Part shown: in pieces, positions 1 to 6,460 of the stretch
Layout of the letters: each line of letters starts with the position of its first letter
Numbering within the stretch: the first letter of the stretch is position 1
Notes under the pieces: generated by a model
Told to the model about the DNA's origin: nothing
Seen by the model: the letters and a program-made list of their open reading frames with translations, nothing else
Database searches by the model: none
Assembly (NCBI GenBank): GCA_014729595.1
Contig: WJJU01000369.1
Span: 1 to 8,691, forward strand
Direction: 5' to 3'
From: Chitinivibrionales bacterium
GTDB lineage: Bacteria; Fibrobacterota; Chitinivibrionia; Chitinivibrionales; WJMI01
Length of the DNA: 8,691 nt
Translations under genes and position numbers: made by a program

Positions 1-932
1 GAATGATAGAATGCGGTGTGGAATATCGTTTTGTTTTCTTCCGTACCGCCCTCGACTTCGATTCGGCTTAATTCGGTGTCCCAAAGGTTTTTAGCATCTT
101 CCTTTACGCCTTCAAAATTCCAGTGCGGTATTTCCGATTCAAGATTGTGCTTGGCATTGACCGCGGAGGTGTATGACCCTCCATACTTGAACGATAAGGA
201 ATTGTCGTCGTGCGCAAGAGAGGGAAAGGTCAGAATGTGTTTTTTGTCAAGCGTTGCGGCTTCAAATTCGCGGTCAAAAACAAGATGCAGGTAAATTTTT
301 GCATTCGATTTGCCTAAATCCGGACGCCCGGCGGCGCACGAAAGAGCCACTTCCCGGTCGGATACCAATTCAAAGGTATCAAAGTCGGATAGAGCCACGA
401 TGTACTTACCGGCGCGCTCATAGGCAAACCGCCCGATGATTGATCGTGTCTTCGCCGCGAACGAGCAACGAATGCGGCTGTCCGAGAGATAAACGGAGTA
501 GTATCCCGCCTCCGCGGTTTCATTGTCGTGCGAAAAGCGGGACTCAAAGTTTGAACTTGCTCCCTCCCCGCCGTCGGAGGTGAGCGCGCAGGGCATCATA
601 AACCCTTTGCCCGCCGAGCCGTTGGGCCATCCGCTGAAATGCTCCGTCATGCTGAATCGTCGAATGACGTCTTGCCAATAGTAGTATCCCCTGAGAAAGT
701 CTTTGTCGTCGCTTGTTTCGGGCGACATCTGCACCATGCCGTGGGGGGCGACCGCGCCGGGATAGGTGCCGGCCTCCGAACGCCATTGCGAAATGAAATG
801 CGTCTCATCGGTACCGATCATCGGATCCACATAATCAACCGGGCGTTGCCGGCGGCTGGATAAACCTTTCTTTGTCCGTACGGATGCGCTTCGGGAGGAT
901 TGGGTGCGTTCTCGACTGTCGTTTTCCATCAT
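1..932 (-). CDS. GH92 family alpha-mannosidase, N-terminal part (runs off left edge)
   Basis: The minus frame stays open from ATG 932 to base 1, giving 310 residues and no stop, so the 3' part lies outside the window. Sequence signs of glycoside hydrolase family 92: YVDPMIGT at residues 34-41, TYPGAVAPHGMVQMSPET at 56-73, a FSMTEHFSG stretch at 93-101 matching the family's 'GFSxTHxSG', and the end of the N-terminal domain (WDTELSRIEVEGG, 284-296) followed by TIFHTAFYH (302-310), matching the family's 'TFYTALYH'. GH92 enzymes are calcium-dependent exo-mannosidases, mostly acting on N-glycan or yeast mannan side chains. The catalytic acid and base sit in the missing C-terminal domain, so activity cannot be judged. 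An in-frame stop about 70 bases upstream and no other start codon leave ATG 932 or the adjacent ATG 929 as the start; the ribosome site is weak. Odd: the first 33 residues are polar and Arg/Ser-rich, with no signal peptide, unlike most GH92 proteins. Confidence 0.9.
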   Translation of the reverse strand, partial: MMENDSRERTQSSRSASVRTKKGLSSRRQRPVDYVDPMIGTDETHFISQWRSEAGTYPGAVAPHGMVQMSPETSDDKDFLRGYYYWQDVIRRFSMTEHFSGWPNGSAGKGFMMPCALTSDGGEGASSNFESRFSHDNETAEAGYYSVYLSDSRIRCSFAAKTRSIIGRFAYERAGKYIVALSDFDTFELVSDREVALSCAAGRPDLGKSNAKIYLHLVFDREFEAATLDKKHILTFPSLAHDDNSLSFKYGGSYTSAVNAKHNLESEIPHWNFEGVKEDAKNLWDTELSRIEVEGGTEENKTIFHTAFYH

Positions 933-1029
933 GGCAATTTTCCCGTTTGCGGTTTCCTTTTGGTGCGGTTCAGGATAGGCGGAAAGCGCAAACCGTGCTT
1001 ACGCTATAGCCGCCTATGGATAAAAAGAG

Positions 1030-1057
1030 AAAAAAGCGCCTCTTCGGTATCCGACGC
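1030..1057 (-). terminator. Possible rho-independent terminator or attenuator upstream of GH92
   Basis: Read on the minus strand, GCGTC (1057-1053) can pair with GGCGC (1040-1036) across a 12-base loop that itself can form a CGG/CCG pairing. It is followed directly by six T (1035-1030), then CTC and five more T. The stem is only five pairs including one G-U, so this is a weak candidate. It points towards the GH92 start about 100 bases downstream. It could end a transcript coming from the kinase gene or an RNA in the gap, or attenuate GH92 expression. Confidence 0.35.
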
Positions 1058-1323
1058 TAAGGTTAAAGGCGGTGTGGTGAGGGGCCGGTTCTAATTTGTG
1101 TAACCCAAACCTTAATCGACACGTCCGAATCGATTTGCTCCGTCGCGTCTCCGACATCGTCGATGATTAGCCGGCCTTAGGCTGCACCAGGTACCCAAAG
1201 AAGCACTTCGCAAAATACATTTTATCCGCGATCGATTGCGAACCGTCATTGTTTATACCGGAGGAGCATAAAACCCTTTTGCGCATATACAGAGAATTCC
1301 GCATTTCACCAACGGTTCATTCC

Positions 1324-1337
1324 TTATATAGATATAA
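1324..1337. promoter_or_regulatory. AT-rich inverted repeat, possible promoter/operator for GH92
   Basis: TTATAT-AG-ATATAA is a perfect 6+6 inverted repeat with a two-base centre. On the minus strand it overlaps TATAAG, a fair -10 match, with GTCACA sixteen bases upstream as a poor -35. It lies about 390 bases upstream of the GH92 start, so any transcript would carry a long leader. No regulator is identified; AT-rich dyads also occur by chance. Confidence 0.25.
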
Positions 1338-1390
1338 CTTAGAGTGTGACTTCTCATTAGCCGAATCGAACCGATTTTTGCCTAAAATCG

Positions 1391-1516
1391 TCGGTTCTGA
1401 GTGAGGGCCCGGGCTAAAGATCGCACTATGTCAGGGCAGCAATGCGGTGTCACAGTACGTTGCGGAGCTAAACGGCGGTGAAACCGCACAAGGCCTTTGG
1501 GGCGGGAAGGTGTGAA
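1391..1516 (+). repeat. Repeat copy A (diverged direct repeat flanking the kinase gene)
   Basis: The core (1391-1487, 97 bases) aligns with 4000-4096 at about 64 identities in 98 columns by hand, with two one-base gaps. Best-kept blocks are the opening TCGGTTCTGAG, the GCAA near the middle, and the closing CGGCGGTGA plus AACCG. After a non-matching spacer both copies also carry AGGTGTGAA (here 1508-1516). The 3' end forms a small hairpin, GCGGT-GAA-ACCGC, and copy B keeps a CGGT/ACCG version. Other possible stems are not shared between copies. It sits 200 to 325 bases past the kinase stop. Nature unknown: a repeated RNA, an old duplication, or a degenerate mobile element are all possible. Confidence 0.6.
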
Positions 1517-1715
1517 CGAATCGCGGGGCATACCTGATTGGGGGTGGTGTCCAAGATTGGTAAGCGCCTTGTCGTCCACCGAACAACGGCAACAAAAAGT
1601 ACGGGTGTGCGCGGAATTCCTTATGCGGTAGAGCGACGGTGGCACTAGCTTGCGCGATTCACCGCGAGAGCATCGACGCGTTCTGGTTTTTGTGCAATGA
1701 TGGGGTGCATTGGGT

Positions 1716-3677
1716 TCAAACGGCGCAATGGCGTAACGCTACCGGCCGTTGCGAAGCAAAGGTGGGCTTGCGTTGGTTCAGAAGGGGAAGTTCTACGCGG
1801 AATTCCGTTCCGACACCTTCGGTGCTCTCGGCGGATATCGTCCCTTCGTGAAGCTTGACGATCATTTTGGAGAAATGAAGACCGATGCCGGTACCATGCT
1901 TTTTGGTCGTATACTTGAAACGAAACAGGTTCGCGGCGGTGTCCGCGTTCATGCCGATTCCATTGTCCGAAACCTTTACCATAATTTTTTTGTTTTCAAT
2001 GATTTCGTGCGTGATGTGAACAAATCCTTTTTTGGTGGATTGTTTGTCTTTGACTGCCTCGGCCGCATTGCGTATCAAATTTACGAAAACCTGAACAAGC
2101 AATTCGTGGTTGCAGTTGATGTGGTATTCTCTAAAGGCGTCGAATTCAACCGCCAAATCGATGTTGTCCAGAAGGTGCTCGGTTCGGGAGATTGATTCTT
2201 TGAGCGTGTGAACCAAGGGTTCGGGACGGAGCGAGGAGGCGGCGGATACATCGATTGTACCTGTAGCTTCAAGTACCGATTTTAGCGCTTCGGTACCTCG
2301 CTCAAGCATGACAACGTTTTCCCAAAGACGACGCTCTCTCTCAGACGCCCGGCAGAGGGAACTTCGGCGGAGGCGGTCGACGAAAAAATTGGCGCCGATG
2401 ATCATTTGTAAGGGGTTGCGGATTTCGTGGAGGATGATGTCTCGAACGCGGGAAAGCTGAGCGACCCGCTCCTCGAGTGACGCCGAAGCGTCGCGAAGCA
2501 TCAGTTCGTAATTGCGTCGAGCCGTCCAACGCTCAACCTTCTTTTTGATGATCGCCGCGTTGATAGGTTTACAGATAAAATCGGTTGCCCCGACGGTGAA
2601 CGCGCGAAGCTGATCTTCTTGGCTCGTAAGTGTTGTGATGAAAATGAACGGTATTCCCCCGTATTCGTCATGTTTCATGACTCTTTCGCAGAAGTCAAAT
2701 CCGTTCATGCCCGGCATTCCAACATCCGACAAAATGAGCGATATGGAATCATTGCATGTGCCAAGCTTACGCAAACCTTCAAAACCGTTGAATGCCGTAA
2801 GAAGGTTGTATTTGTCATATAGTATTTCGACCATTGTTTTCATCATGTTCGGGTCGCTTCCCGTCAGCAGGATCGTGGGCTTGGCGGGATTTCGGTTCTC
2901 GAAACGACGGATTCGGTGGATGTCGGTGTTTCGGGCGGGTGTGTTGCGACGGGGCGTGAAACAATCCTCGCGCGGCAATTCAGGTTTCCGATCGAAGTCG
3001 GCGATATTGGCGTCTTCACTCCGGTCTCCAGTGTCCCGCCCCATCTCTTGTGTTTCGACGATTCGACCTTTTCGTGCGCCGGTAAGTATTTCGCTGATTG
3101 CGAAGGCAATCGCAATGGTAAAAAACTGGAACTGATTGGCGGCTACGAACATCTTGACGTTAACGTCAGGGAGGTCGAAAACTAGGATTGGTCCCACATA
3201 CGCGGAATAAATTGTTAGACAAATGAGAGCTGTTTTTTTGGCCCCCCACGGCATCAGTGCCGCGCCAAGGTAGACAAGGTTCAGGCCGGCATAGTAAGGA
3301 CTGTCGTGGCCTGAAAATCGAATCATTACCGCAACCGAGGCTCCGACCGCGGCGAGTGCCGCGTATGCGAGAATATGGGCATGTTTTTCCGCGCCTTTAT
3401 TAAATGTTACGGCAAAGAGAGTCAAGCAGATTACTCCCGAAGCCAAGCGCAAGACAAGGAAAGTAAAGAAATGGCCTGGAGCGAAGAGGTAGTCAATACC
3501 GGTCACGGCAAAAAGAATTACCAGGATGCCCGCCCAGAGGCAAAGCGTACGGGCCGCCGATAAATTGTGGCGCGACAACTCGGATTTATATTCAGCCGCC
3601 GATTCCGAGGATTCGGCTTCTCCATCGTCGCTGTTTACGGTTTTAGTAAGCGAGGTTTCGTGTCGAAACGCCGGCAT
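1716..3677 (-). CDS. Membrane histidine kinase with an internal receiver domain
   Basis: 653 residues. In order: a polar N-terminus (1-42); about six membrane helices (roughly 43-64, 70-92, 100-120, 128-145, 147-168, 178-199), with no clear periplasmic sensor domain; a charged, probably disordered linker (200-265); a receiver domain (267-385); a HisKA dimerisation helix with phospho-acceptor His417 in ILHEIRNPL; and an ATPase domain with N-box Asn533/Asn537, DNGIG from 571 and GTGIGL at 595-600. The kinase core looks intact. The receiver keeps the phospho-acceptor Asp318 (SDVGMPGMNG), Thr348 and Lys370 (CKP), but the usual acidic pair at its start is Gly273-Ser274 (TGSDP). Loss of these magnesium ligands would normally impair phosphorylation. 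Start ATG 3677 follows a GGGGTG. The gene is divergent from a receiver/HD-GYP pair, the most likely partner (inference from position). Input signal unknown. Confidence 0.9.
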   Translation of the reverse strand: MPAFRHETSLTKTVNSDDGEAESSESAAEYKSELSRHNLSAARTLCLWAGILVILFAVTGIDYLFAPGHFFTFLVLRLASGVICLTLFAVTFNKGAEKHAHILAYAALAAVGASVAVMIRFSGHDSPYYAGLNLVYLGAALMPWGAKKTALICLTIYSAYVGPILVFDLPDVNVKMFVAANQFQFFTIAIAFAISEILTGARKGRIVETQEMGRDTGDRSEDANIADFDRKPELPREDCFTPRRNTPARNTDIHRIRRFENRNPAKPTILLTGSDPNMMKTMVEILYDKYNLLTAFNGFEGLRKLGTCNDSISLILSDVGMPGMNGFDFCERVMKHDEYGGIPFIFITTLTSQEDQLRAFTVGATDFICKPINAAIIKKKVERWTARRNYELMLRDASASLEERVAQLSRVRDIILHEIRNPLQMIIGANFFVDRLRRSSLCRASERERRLWENVVMLERGTEALKSVLEATGTIDVSAASSLRPEPLVHTLKESISRTEHLLDNIDLAVEFDAFREYHINCNHELLVQVFVNLIRNAAEAVKDKQSTKKGFVHITHEIIENKKIMVKVSDNGIGMNADTAANLFRFKYTTKKHGTGIGLHFSKMIVKLHEGTISAESTEGVGTEFRVELPLLNQRKPTFASQRPVALRHCAV

Positions 3678-3999
3678 TGTGCACCCCGGTTATTCCATGG
3701 ACGGTAAAGCGCCGCTTTCAGTATGAACTGCTATTCGTACATTGCGTTCGGCTCAACCCCGTTCGCGCTTGTGAGATCCTCCGGCTTCGCCCGGTGGCCA
3801 CGCCGCGGAACGCCGAACATCCTTGGCTTTCGAGCCGTCGGCGCCCATCGCCGCCGTTGCATACCAACTATGGGGAGGCGGATGCCCGCGGAATCACTCC
3901 ATTGTGTCTCCCGCCCTCTCTCACTCAGCCCTCATGTATGCACCTCATTACTGAAAGTGGCTCTAAATCTAAGATGTAATATGCTGTAACCCGAATTTG

Positions 4000-4139
4000 T
4001 CGATTCTGAGCGTGGGACCATCTAATGACTGCAATAAGTCGGCGCCGCAACACAGCGTAAACACACCCTCCGACGCTGATCGGCGGTGACAACCGATTAA
4101 TTCAAGTGTAATATAATAATATCATACATCAGGTGTGAA
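4000..4139 (+). repeat. Repeat copy B (diverged direct repeat flanking the kinase gene)
   Basis: The partner of copy A in the same orientation. Its core (4000-4096) is also 97 bases and about two-thirds identical. It opens TCGATTCTGAG and closes CGGCGGTGA then AACCG, with the shared AGGTGTGAA at 4131-4139. Between core and this box the spacer is about 14 bases longer than in A and very AT-rich. B also contains a perfect six-pair stem (CAGCGT with ACGCTG, 14-base loop) that A lacks, which argues against a shared RNA fold in that part. It lies about 320 bases upstream of the kinase start and 175 bases upstream of the response regulator start. Confidence 0.6.
4110..4139 (-). promoter_or_regulatory. 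Possible promoter towards the histidine kinase gene
   Basis: On the minus strand TTCACA (4139-4134, five of six against TTGACA) is followed after 18 bases by TATATT (4115-4110, five of six against TATAAT). Transcription would begin just ahead of repeat B and read through it into a long kinase leader. On the plus strand the same patch contains an exact TATAAT (4112-4117) but without a -35 box. Copy A keeps the TTCACA box but has no TATA-like box, so this is not a shared promoter. Confidence 0.3.
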
Positions 4140-4203
4140 TCGGAAAGCAAGCGGCGAAAATGACGATGGCGATATCCTCAGGCGAATGAAAAAATGAAAA
4201 GGC

Positions 4204-4230
4204 TGGACATTGGTGATTTTTTATCATAAT
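4204..4230 (+). promoter_or_regulatory. Possible promoter for the receiver/HD-GYP operon
   Basis: TGGACA (4204-4209, five of six against TTGACA) and CATAAT (4225-4230, five of six against TATAAT) are separated by 15 bases, shorter than the ideal 17. They lie about 85 bases upstream of the response regulator start, a sensible distance, and no better pair is visible nearer the gene. Confidence 0.3.
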
Positions 4231-4315
4231 CTAGTTAATCGCCCCGGGCATTATTGCCGCCACTGAAGACGCTTTTGGAAGAAGACTATTCGGATGTGAA
4301 TTCCGTGAGAATAGT

Positions 4316-4687
4316 ATGAAAAAAATTCTGATCGCCGACGACGCCGCTGAAATTAGACGACTCCTGTCGGCTACGCTTGACCCCGATGAGTATCGGGTTA
4401 TAGAGGCGCATGACGGGCTGGAGGCCGTGCGTCAATGCGGCCGGCATAAACCCGATGCAGTCATTATGGACATACGTATGCCGGGCCGGCTTAATGGAAT
4501 TGAAGCCACCAGGATGATCAAGGAATCGGTTGAAACATGTAACTGCCGGATCGTGGTGCTGTCAGGTCTCGGCAATGAACAATACGTTGCGGAGGCGCTC
4601 GCCGCCGGCGCATCGGCCTATCTGACTAAGCCGTTCAGCCCCCTGGAACTTCTCTGCAAAATCGAGGAGTTGCTCGGGATTGACTGA
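4316..4687 (+). CDS. Single-domain response regulator (CheY-like receiver)
   Basis: 123 residues, entirely a receiver domain with no output domain. All key residues are present: the acidic pair Asp8-Asp9 (ADDAAE), phospho-acceptor Asp52 (MDIRMPG), Ser83 (VLSG) and Lys105 (TKPFSP). The loop after Asp52 has a small insertion (MPGRLNG instead of the usual MPxMDG). Such proteins relay phosphate or act by binding a partner. Here the next gene, 55 bases downstream on the same strand, encodes an HD-GYP protein without its own receiver, so a split RpfG-like pair is likely. The divergent membrane kinase is the probable phosphate donor. The ribosome site (GTGAG about ten bases upstream) is weak. Confidence 0.9.
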   Translation: MKKILIADDAAEIRRLLSATLDPDEYRVIEAHDGLEAVRQCGRHKPDAVIMDIRMPGRLNGIEATRMIKESVETCNCRIVVLSGLGNEQYVAEALAAGASAYLTKPFSPLELLCKIEELLGID

Positions 4688-4742
4688 GTTTTGCGGCGCT
4701 TATGTGACCAAGCGTCCCTGCCCATGATTAGGAGACGGACCG

Positions 4743-5615
4743 ATGGTAAAGCACGGGGATAAATCGATTGTGCTTGGGGATTTTCATCATTCGGACGGCA
4801 AAGAAGCGGAAGGTGAGAGTGCGAGCTTGTCCGATGCTCAGATTCTTAGATTCGCCAAGGACTTGGTCACGGCTCGCCGCGAGATTAAAGACACTCATCG
4901 CCAATTAGCCGGCGCTAATCGACAGCTCGAAAAGTATGCCGGTGACCTCCGTAAGACCATATCAGGCCTCAAATCGGCAAAGAGAGAGGTCGAGAATGCC
5001 TATTTTGATACTATTCGCCGGCTGGTGACCGCGGCGGAATACAAAGACCGCGATACCGGCAATCATATCTCGCGCATCAGCGCATACTCCGCACTGCTCG
5101 CCAAACGGATCGGTCTGGATACCAACTTAGTAAAAACGCTCGTCTATGCCGCGCCCATGCACGATATCGGAAAGATTGGTATTCCGGATCGTATCTTGCT
5201 TAAGAATGGGACGCTGCTCGCTCCCGAGTATGAACTCATGAAATGCCATACTCTGATAGGCGCCAACATTCTTGCCGAATCAAAAGCCGACGTGCTGCGC
5301 GCGGCAGAACAGATCGCTCTCTACCATCACGAGAAATGGAACGGTGAAGGGTACCCCGAGGGCCTTTCGGGAGAACGGATACCGCTTAACGCCCGAATTG
5401 TTGCGCTGGTAGATACATTCGACGCACTCACCTCAAAGAGACCATATAAAGCTCCGCTGTCCACCGAGAAATCACTTGCAATCCTGAAAAGTGAGCGAGG
5501 AAGGCATTTTGACCCGGTGCTTGTCGATATTTTCTTGGCGAATGTCGACGATTTGTTGCGAATCAGAAAGCGGTGCAACGAGGATGCAAGATTGATGCGG
5601 GATCCTCTTTTTTGA
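4743..5615 (+). CDS. HD-GYP domain protein, probable cyclic-di-GMP phosphodiesterase
   Basis: 290 residues. Residues 30-85 are a long charged helix with coiled-coil character; 90-275 are the HD-GYP domain. Visible metal and substrate motifs: TGNH (His108), HDIGKIGIPD (His140, Asp141, Lys144), His169, HH at 195-196, NGEGYP (200-205) and Asp224 followed by FDALTSKRPYK. This is the full family signature, so it should cleave cyclic-di-GMP to pGpG or GMP in the cytoplasm. There is no receiver, PAS or membrane segment; the coiled coil probably couples it to the receiver encoded just upstream. Start ATG 4743 is supported by AGGAG eight bases upstream. The gene converges on thiE. A run of seven C, one T and seven C starts directly at the stop codon. 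Confidence 0.93.
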   Translation: MVKHGDKSIVLGDFHHSDGKEAEGESASLSDAQILRFAKDLVTARREIKDTHRQLAGANRQLEKYAGDLRKTISGLKSAKREVENAYFDTIRRLVTAAEYKDRDTGNHISRISAYSALLAKRIGLDTNLVKTLVYAAPMHDIGKIGIPDRILLKNGTLLAPEYELMKCHTLIGANILAESKADVLRAAEQIALYHHEKWNGEGYPEGLSGERIPLNARIVALVDTFDALTSKRPYKAPLSTEKSLAILKSERGRHFDPVLVDIFLANVDDLLRIRKRCNEDARLMRDPLF

Positions 5616-5630
5616 CCCCCCCTCCCCCCC
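5616..5630. repeat. C7-T-C7 homopolymer tract between convergent genes
   Basis: Seven C, one T, seven C immediately after the HD-GYP stop codon. On the minus strand this is G7-A-G7, which has enough G runs for an intramolecular four-stranded structure, and it lies about 35 bases past the thiE stop. It could act as a transcription roadblock between the converging genes, since no ordinary hairpin terminator is visible there. The tract is also a likely place for sequencing error. Confidence 0.7.
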
Positions 5631-5663
5631 TGTTCTGCATGATGCCGCCGTTGACCTTCCCTT

Positions 5664-6302
5664 TTAGGCTCCCACGTTGTCGTGATAAACATGGAGAATT
5701 TCTCTTAAAACCTTTTCGGGCTCGTCGCTTTCGTTCAATGGACGAACAAGACTAAAATTGCGGGCGCCGGCCTTCAAAACCTCGGGGAGTGTCTCGGTCG
5801 TAATCGAACCCAAAACGACGGACGGTACGGTCGCCGACGACAACATCTTTTGCATCCCCTCGATCCCAATCGGCGAGTCGGGAACCTTTTTGGTCGTCGT
5901 CGCCCAAACCGGACCAATGCCGATGTAATCAGGGTTCAACCCGCAGGCTTCACTCGTTTGCTCGGGTGAGTGTGTTGATATTCCCACTATCGCATCGGGA
6001 CCAACAGCCGAGCGAGCTTGGGCGTACGGCATATCCCCTTGGCCAACATGAACCCCGTCGGCTCCAACCGCCGCCGCGATTCGGGGATAATCGTTAACGA
6101 TAAAGCGACCGGCGGTACCCTCGGTGATCCGTCGCATCAGCTCCGCCGTTGCCGCCACTTCGCGTTCGAGTCTTTCTTTCATACGAAGCTGAATGAACGC
6201 GACCTCATAATCAACCAACAGCCGAGTGAGATAGTCATAGCCGCGAACGGGATTCGTTAGGATGGCATAAAAGCCAAAGGAATCAGGCAAACGATGAGAC
6301 AT
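5664..6302 (-). CDS. thiE: Thiamine-phosphate synthase
   Basis: 212 residues, the normal length. The enzyme joins HMP-pyrophosphate to THZ-phosphate to make thiamine phosphate in the cytoplasm. Family signs in order: QLRMKE (38-43) for pyrophosphate binding, VNDYPRIAAAVGADGVHVGQ (69-88) with Asp71 and then Asp90 as metal ligands, GISTHS (107-112), and DYIGIGPVWATTTKK (125-139). The C-terminal phosphate-binding segment is divergent: VLGSITTETLPEVLKAGA replaces the usual GIGGI pattern, and SLVRPL replaces AVVSAI. The start is well supported by AAGGAG seven to eight bases upstream. It is the last gene of a minus-strand series starting at least at the MutY-like gene. I see no TPP riboswitch sequence upstream and no other thiamin gene nearby. 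Confidence 0.88.
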   Translation of the reverse strand: MSHRLPDSFGFYAILTNPVRGYDYLTRLLVDYEVAFIQLRMKERLEREVAATAELMRRITEGTAGRFIVNDYPRIAAAVGADGVHVGQGDMPYAQARSAVGPDAIVGISTHSPEQTSEACGLNPDYIGIGPVWATTTKKVPDSPIGIEGMQKMLSSATVPSVVLGSITTETLPEVLKAGARNFSLVRPLNESDEPEKVLREILHVYHDNVGA

Positions 6303-6313
6303 GGTGGTTCTCC

Positions 6314-6460
6314 TTAGTATGCTCGAACAATTTTAGGTACCGCTTCCGACAAAGTACCTTCGATATATTGCTTGTAGCTCAAATATCCGTCCCTCGCAAC
6401 GGCCACGTAATCATCATCCGCCGTCGTCGAAGTAGGGGTTTCAGGAAGCGATTCGCACAT
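6314..6460 (-). CDS. Possible small protein (48 aa) between the MutY-like and thiE genes
   Basis: Unrecognised. ATG 6460 lies inside the end of the MutY-like gene in another frame, overlapping it by 20 bases, and the frame ends in a TAA that adjoins the thiE ribosome site. The peptide has an acidic start and an ordinary-looking second half (DGYLSYKQYIEG at about 27-38). Codon use looks normal and the frame fills the gap exactly. No ribosome site precedes ATG 6460, so it would depend on translational coupling. Alternatives: it is an extended tail of the glycosylase reached by a frameshift, or simply untranslated sequence. Confidence 0.3.
   Translation of the reverse strand: MCESLPETPTSTTADDDYVAVARDGYLSYKQYIEGTLSEAVPKIVRAY

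Larger units (their letters stand above)
933..1715. other. Gene-free stretch between the GH92 and histidine kinase genes
   Basis: No convincing gene lies in these 783 bases. Short open frames on both strands give low-complexity Arg/Ser-rich peptides without recognisable domains or ribosome sites. The stretch contains repeat copy A, an AT-rich inverted repeat at 1324-1337, a second small hairpin at 1372-1390 and a terminator-like hairpin at 1030-1057 (listed separately). It is both the 3' flank of the kinase gene and the 5' flank of the GH92 gene, since both are read leftwards. This is long for a bacterial gap and may hide a small RNA. Confidence 0.6.
3678..4315. other. Divergent gene-free region between kinase and response regulator genes
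   Basis: These 638 bases separate two divergently read genes, so promoters in both directions are expected. They hold repeat copy B (4000-4139), an AT-rich patch (4105-4125) with possible minus-strand promoter boxes, and a possible plus-strand promoter at 4204-4230. Open frames on plus at 3677-3989 give peptides with no recognisable features and overlap each other in different frames; I do not accept them. A GC-rich part (3770-3900) has small hairpins such as CCGG-CTTCGC-CCGG but no T tract. Confidence 0.55.

Noticed and set aside
1391..1530. Repeat A/B as a cobalamin or cyclic-di-GMP riboswitch
   Set aside because: The GGCGGTGAAACCGC block and the downstream GGGAAGG briefly resemble parts of a cobalamin riboswitch, and B lies near an HD-GYP gene. 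But the remaining conserved blocks and their order do not fit either class, and the two copies do not share the needed stems.
1382..1645. 87-codon minus frame covering repeat A
   Set aside because: Repeat B can be read in a parallel frame with some shared residues (HRR, a CC pair, Asp, Ser-Leu). However, the differences are not concentrated at third codon positions and a one-base offset breaks the frame near the end, so coding is unlikely.
1622..1690. tRNA-like fragment (a GCGGTAGAGCG resembling a D-arm)
   Set aside because: No matching acceptor stem, anticodon stem or TTC-loop block can be placed around it.
1749..2195. 148-codon plus-strand open frame
   Set aside because: It lies antisense to the kinase ATPase domain, whose motifs are intact on the other strand.
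2635..3135. 166-codon plus-strand open frame
   Set aside because: It is fully antisense to the histidine kinase coding sequence, has no domain or ribosome site, and is Ser/Arg-rich as expected of a shadow frame.
3677..3989. Two overlapping plus-strand frames of 100 and 88 codons
   Set aside because: They occupy the same gap in different frames, have no ribosome site or family resemblance, and their ends run into repeat B's flank.
4195..4230. 11-codon possible leader peptide ahead of the response regulator
   Set aside because: It has no ribosome site and no repeated amino acid or terminator pair that would suggest attenuation.
6303..6440. TPP riboswitch upstream of thiE
   Set aside because: The CTGAGA and ACCTGATCTGG type blocks are absent; the gap is instead filled by a possible small reading frame and an ordinary ribosome site.
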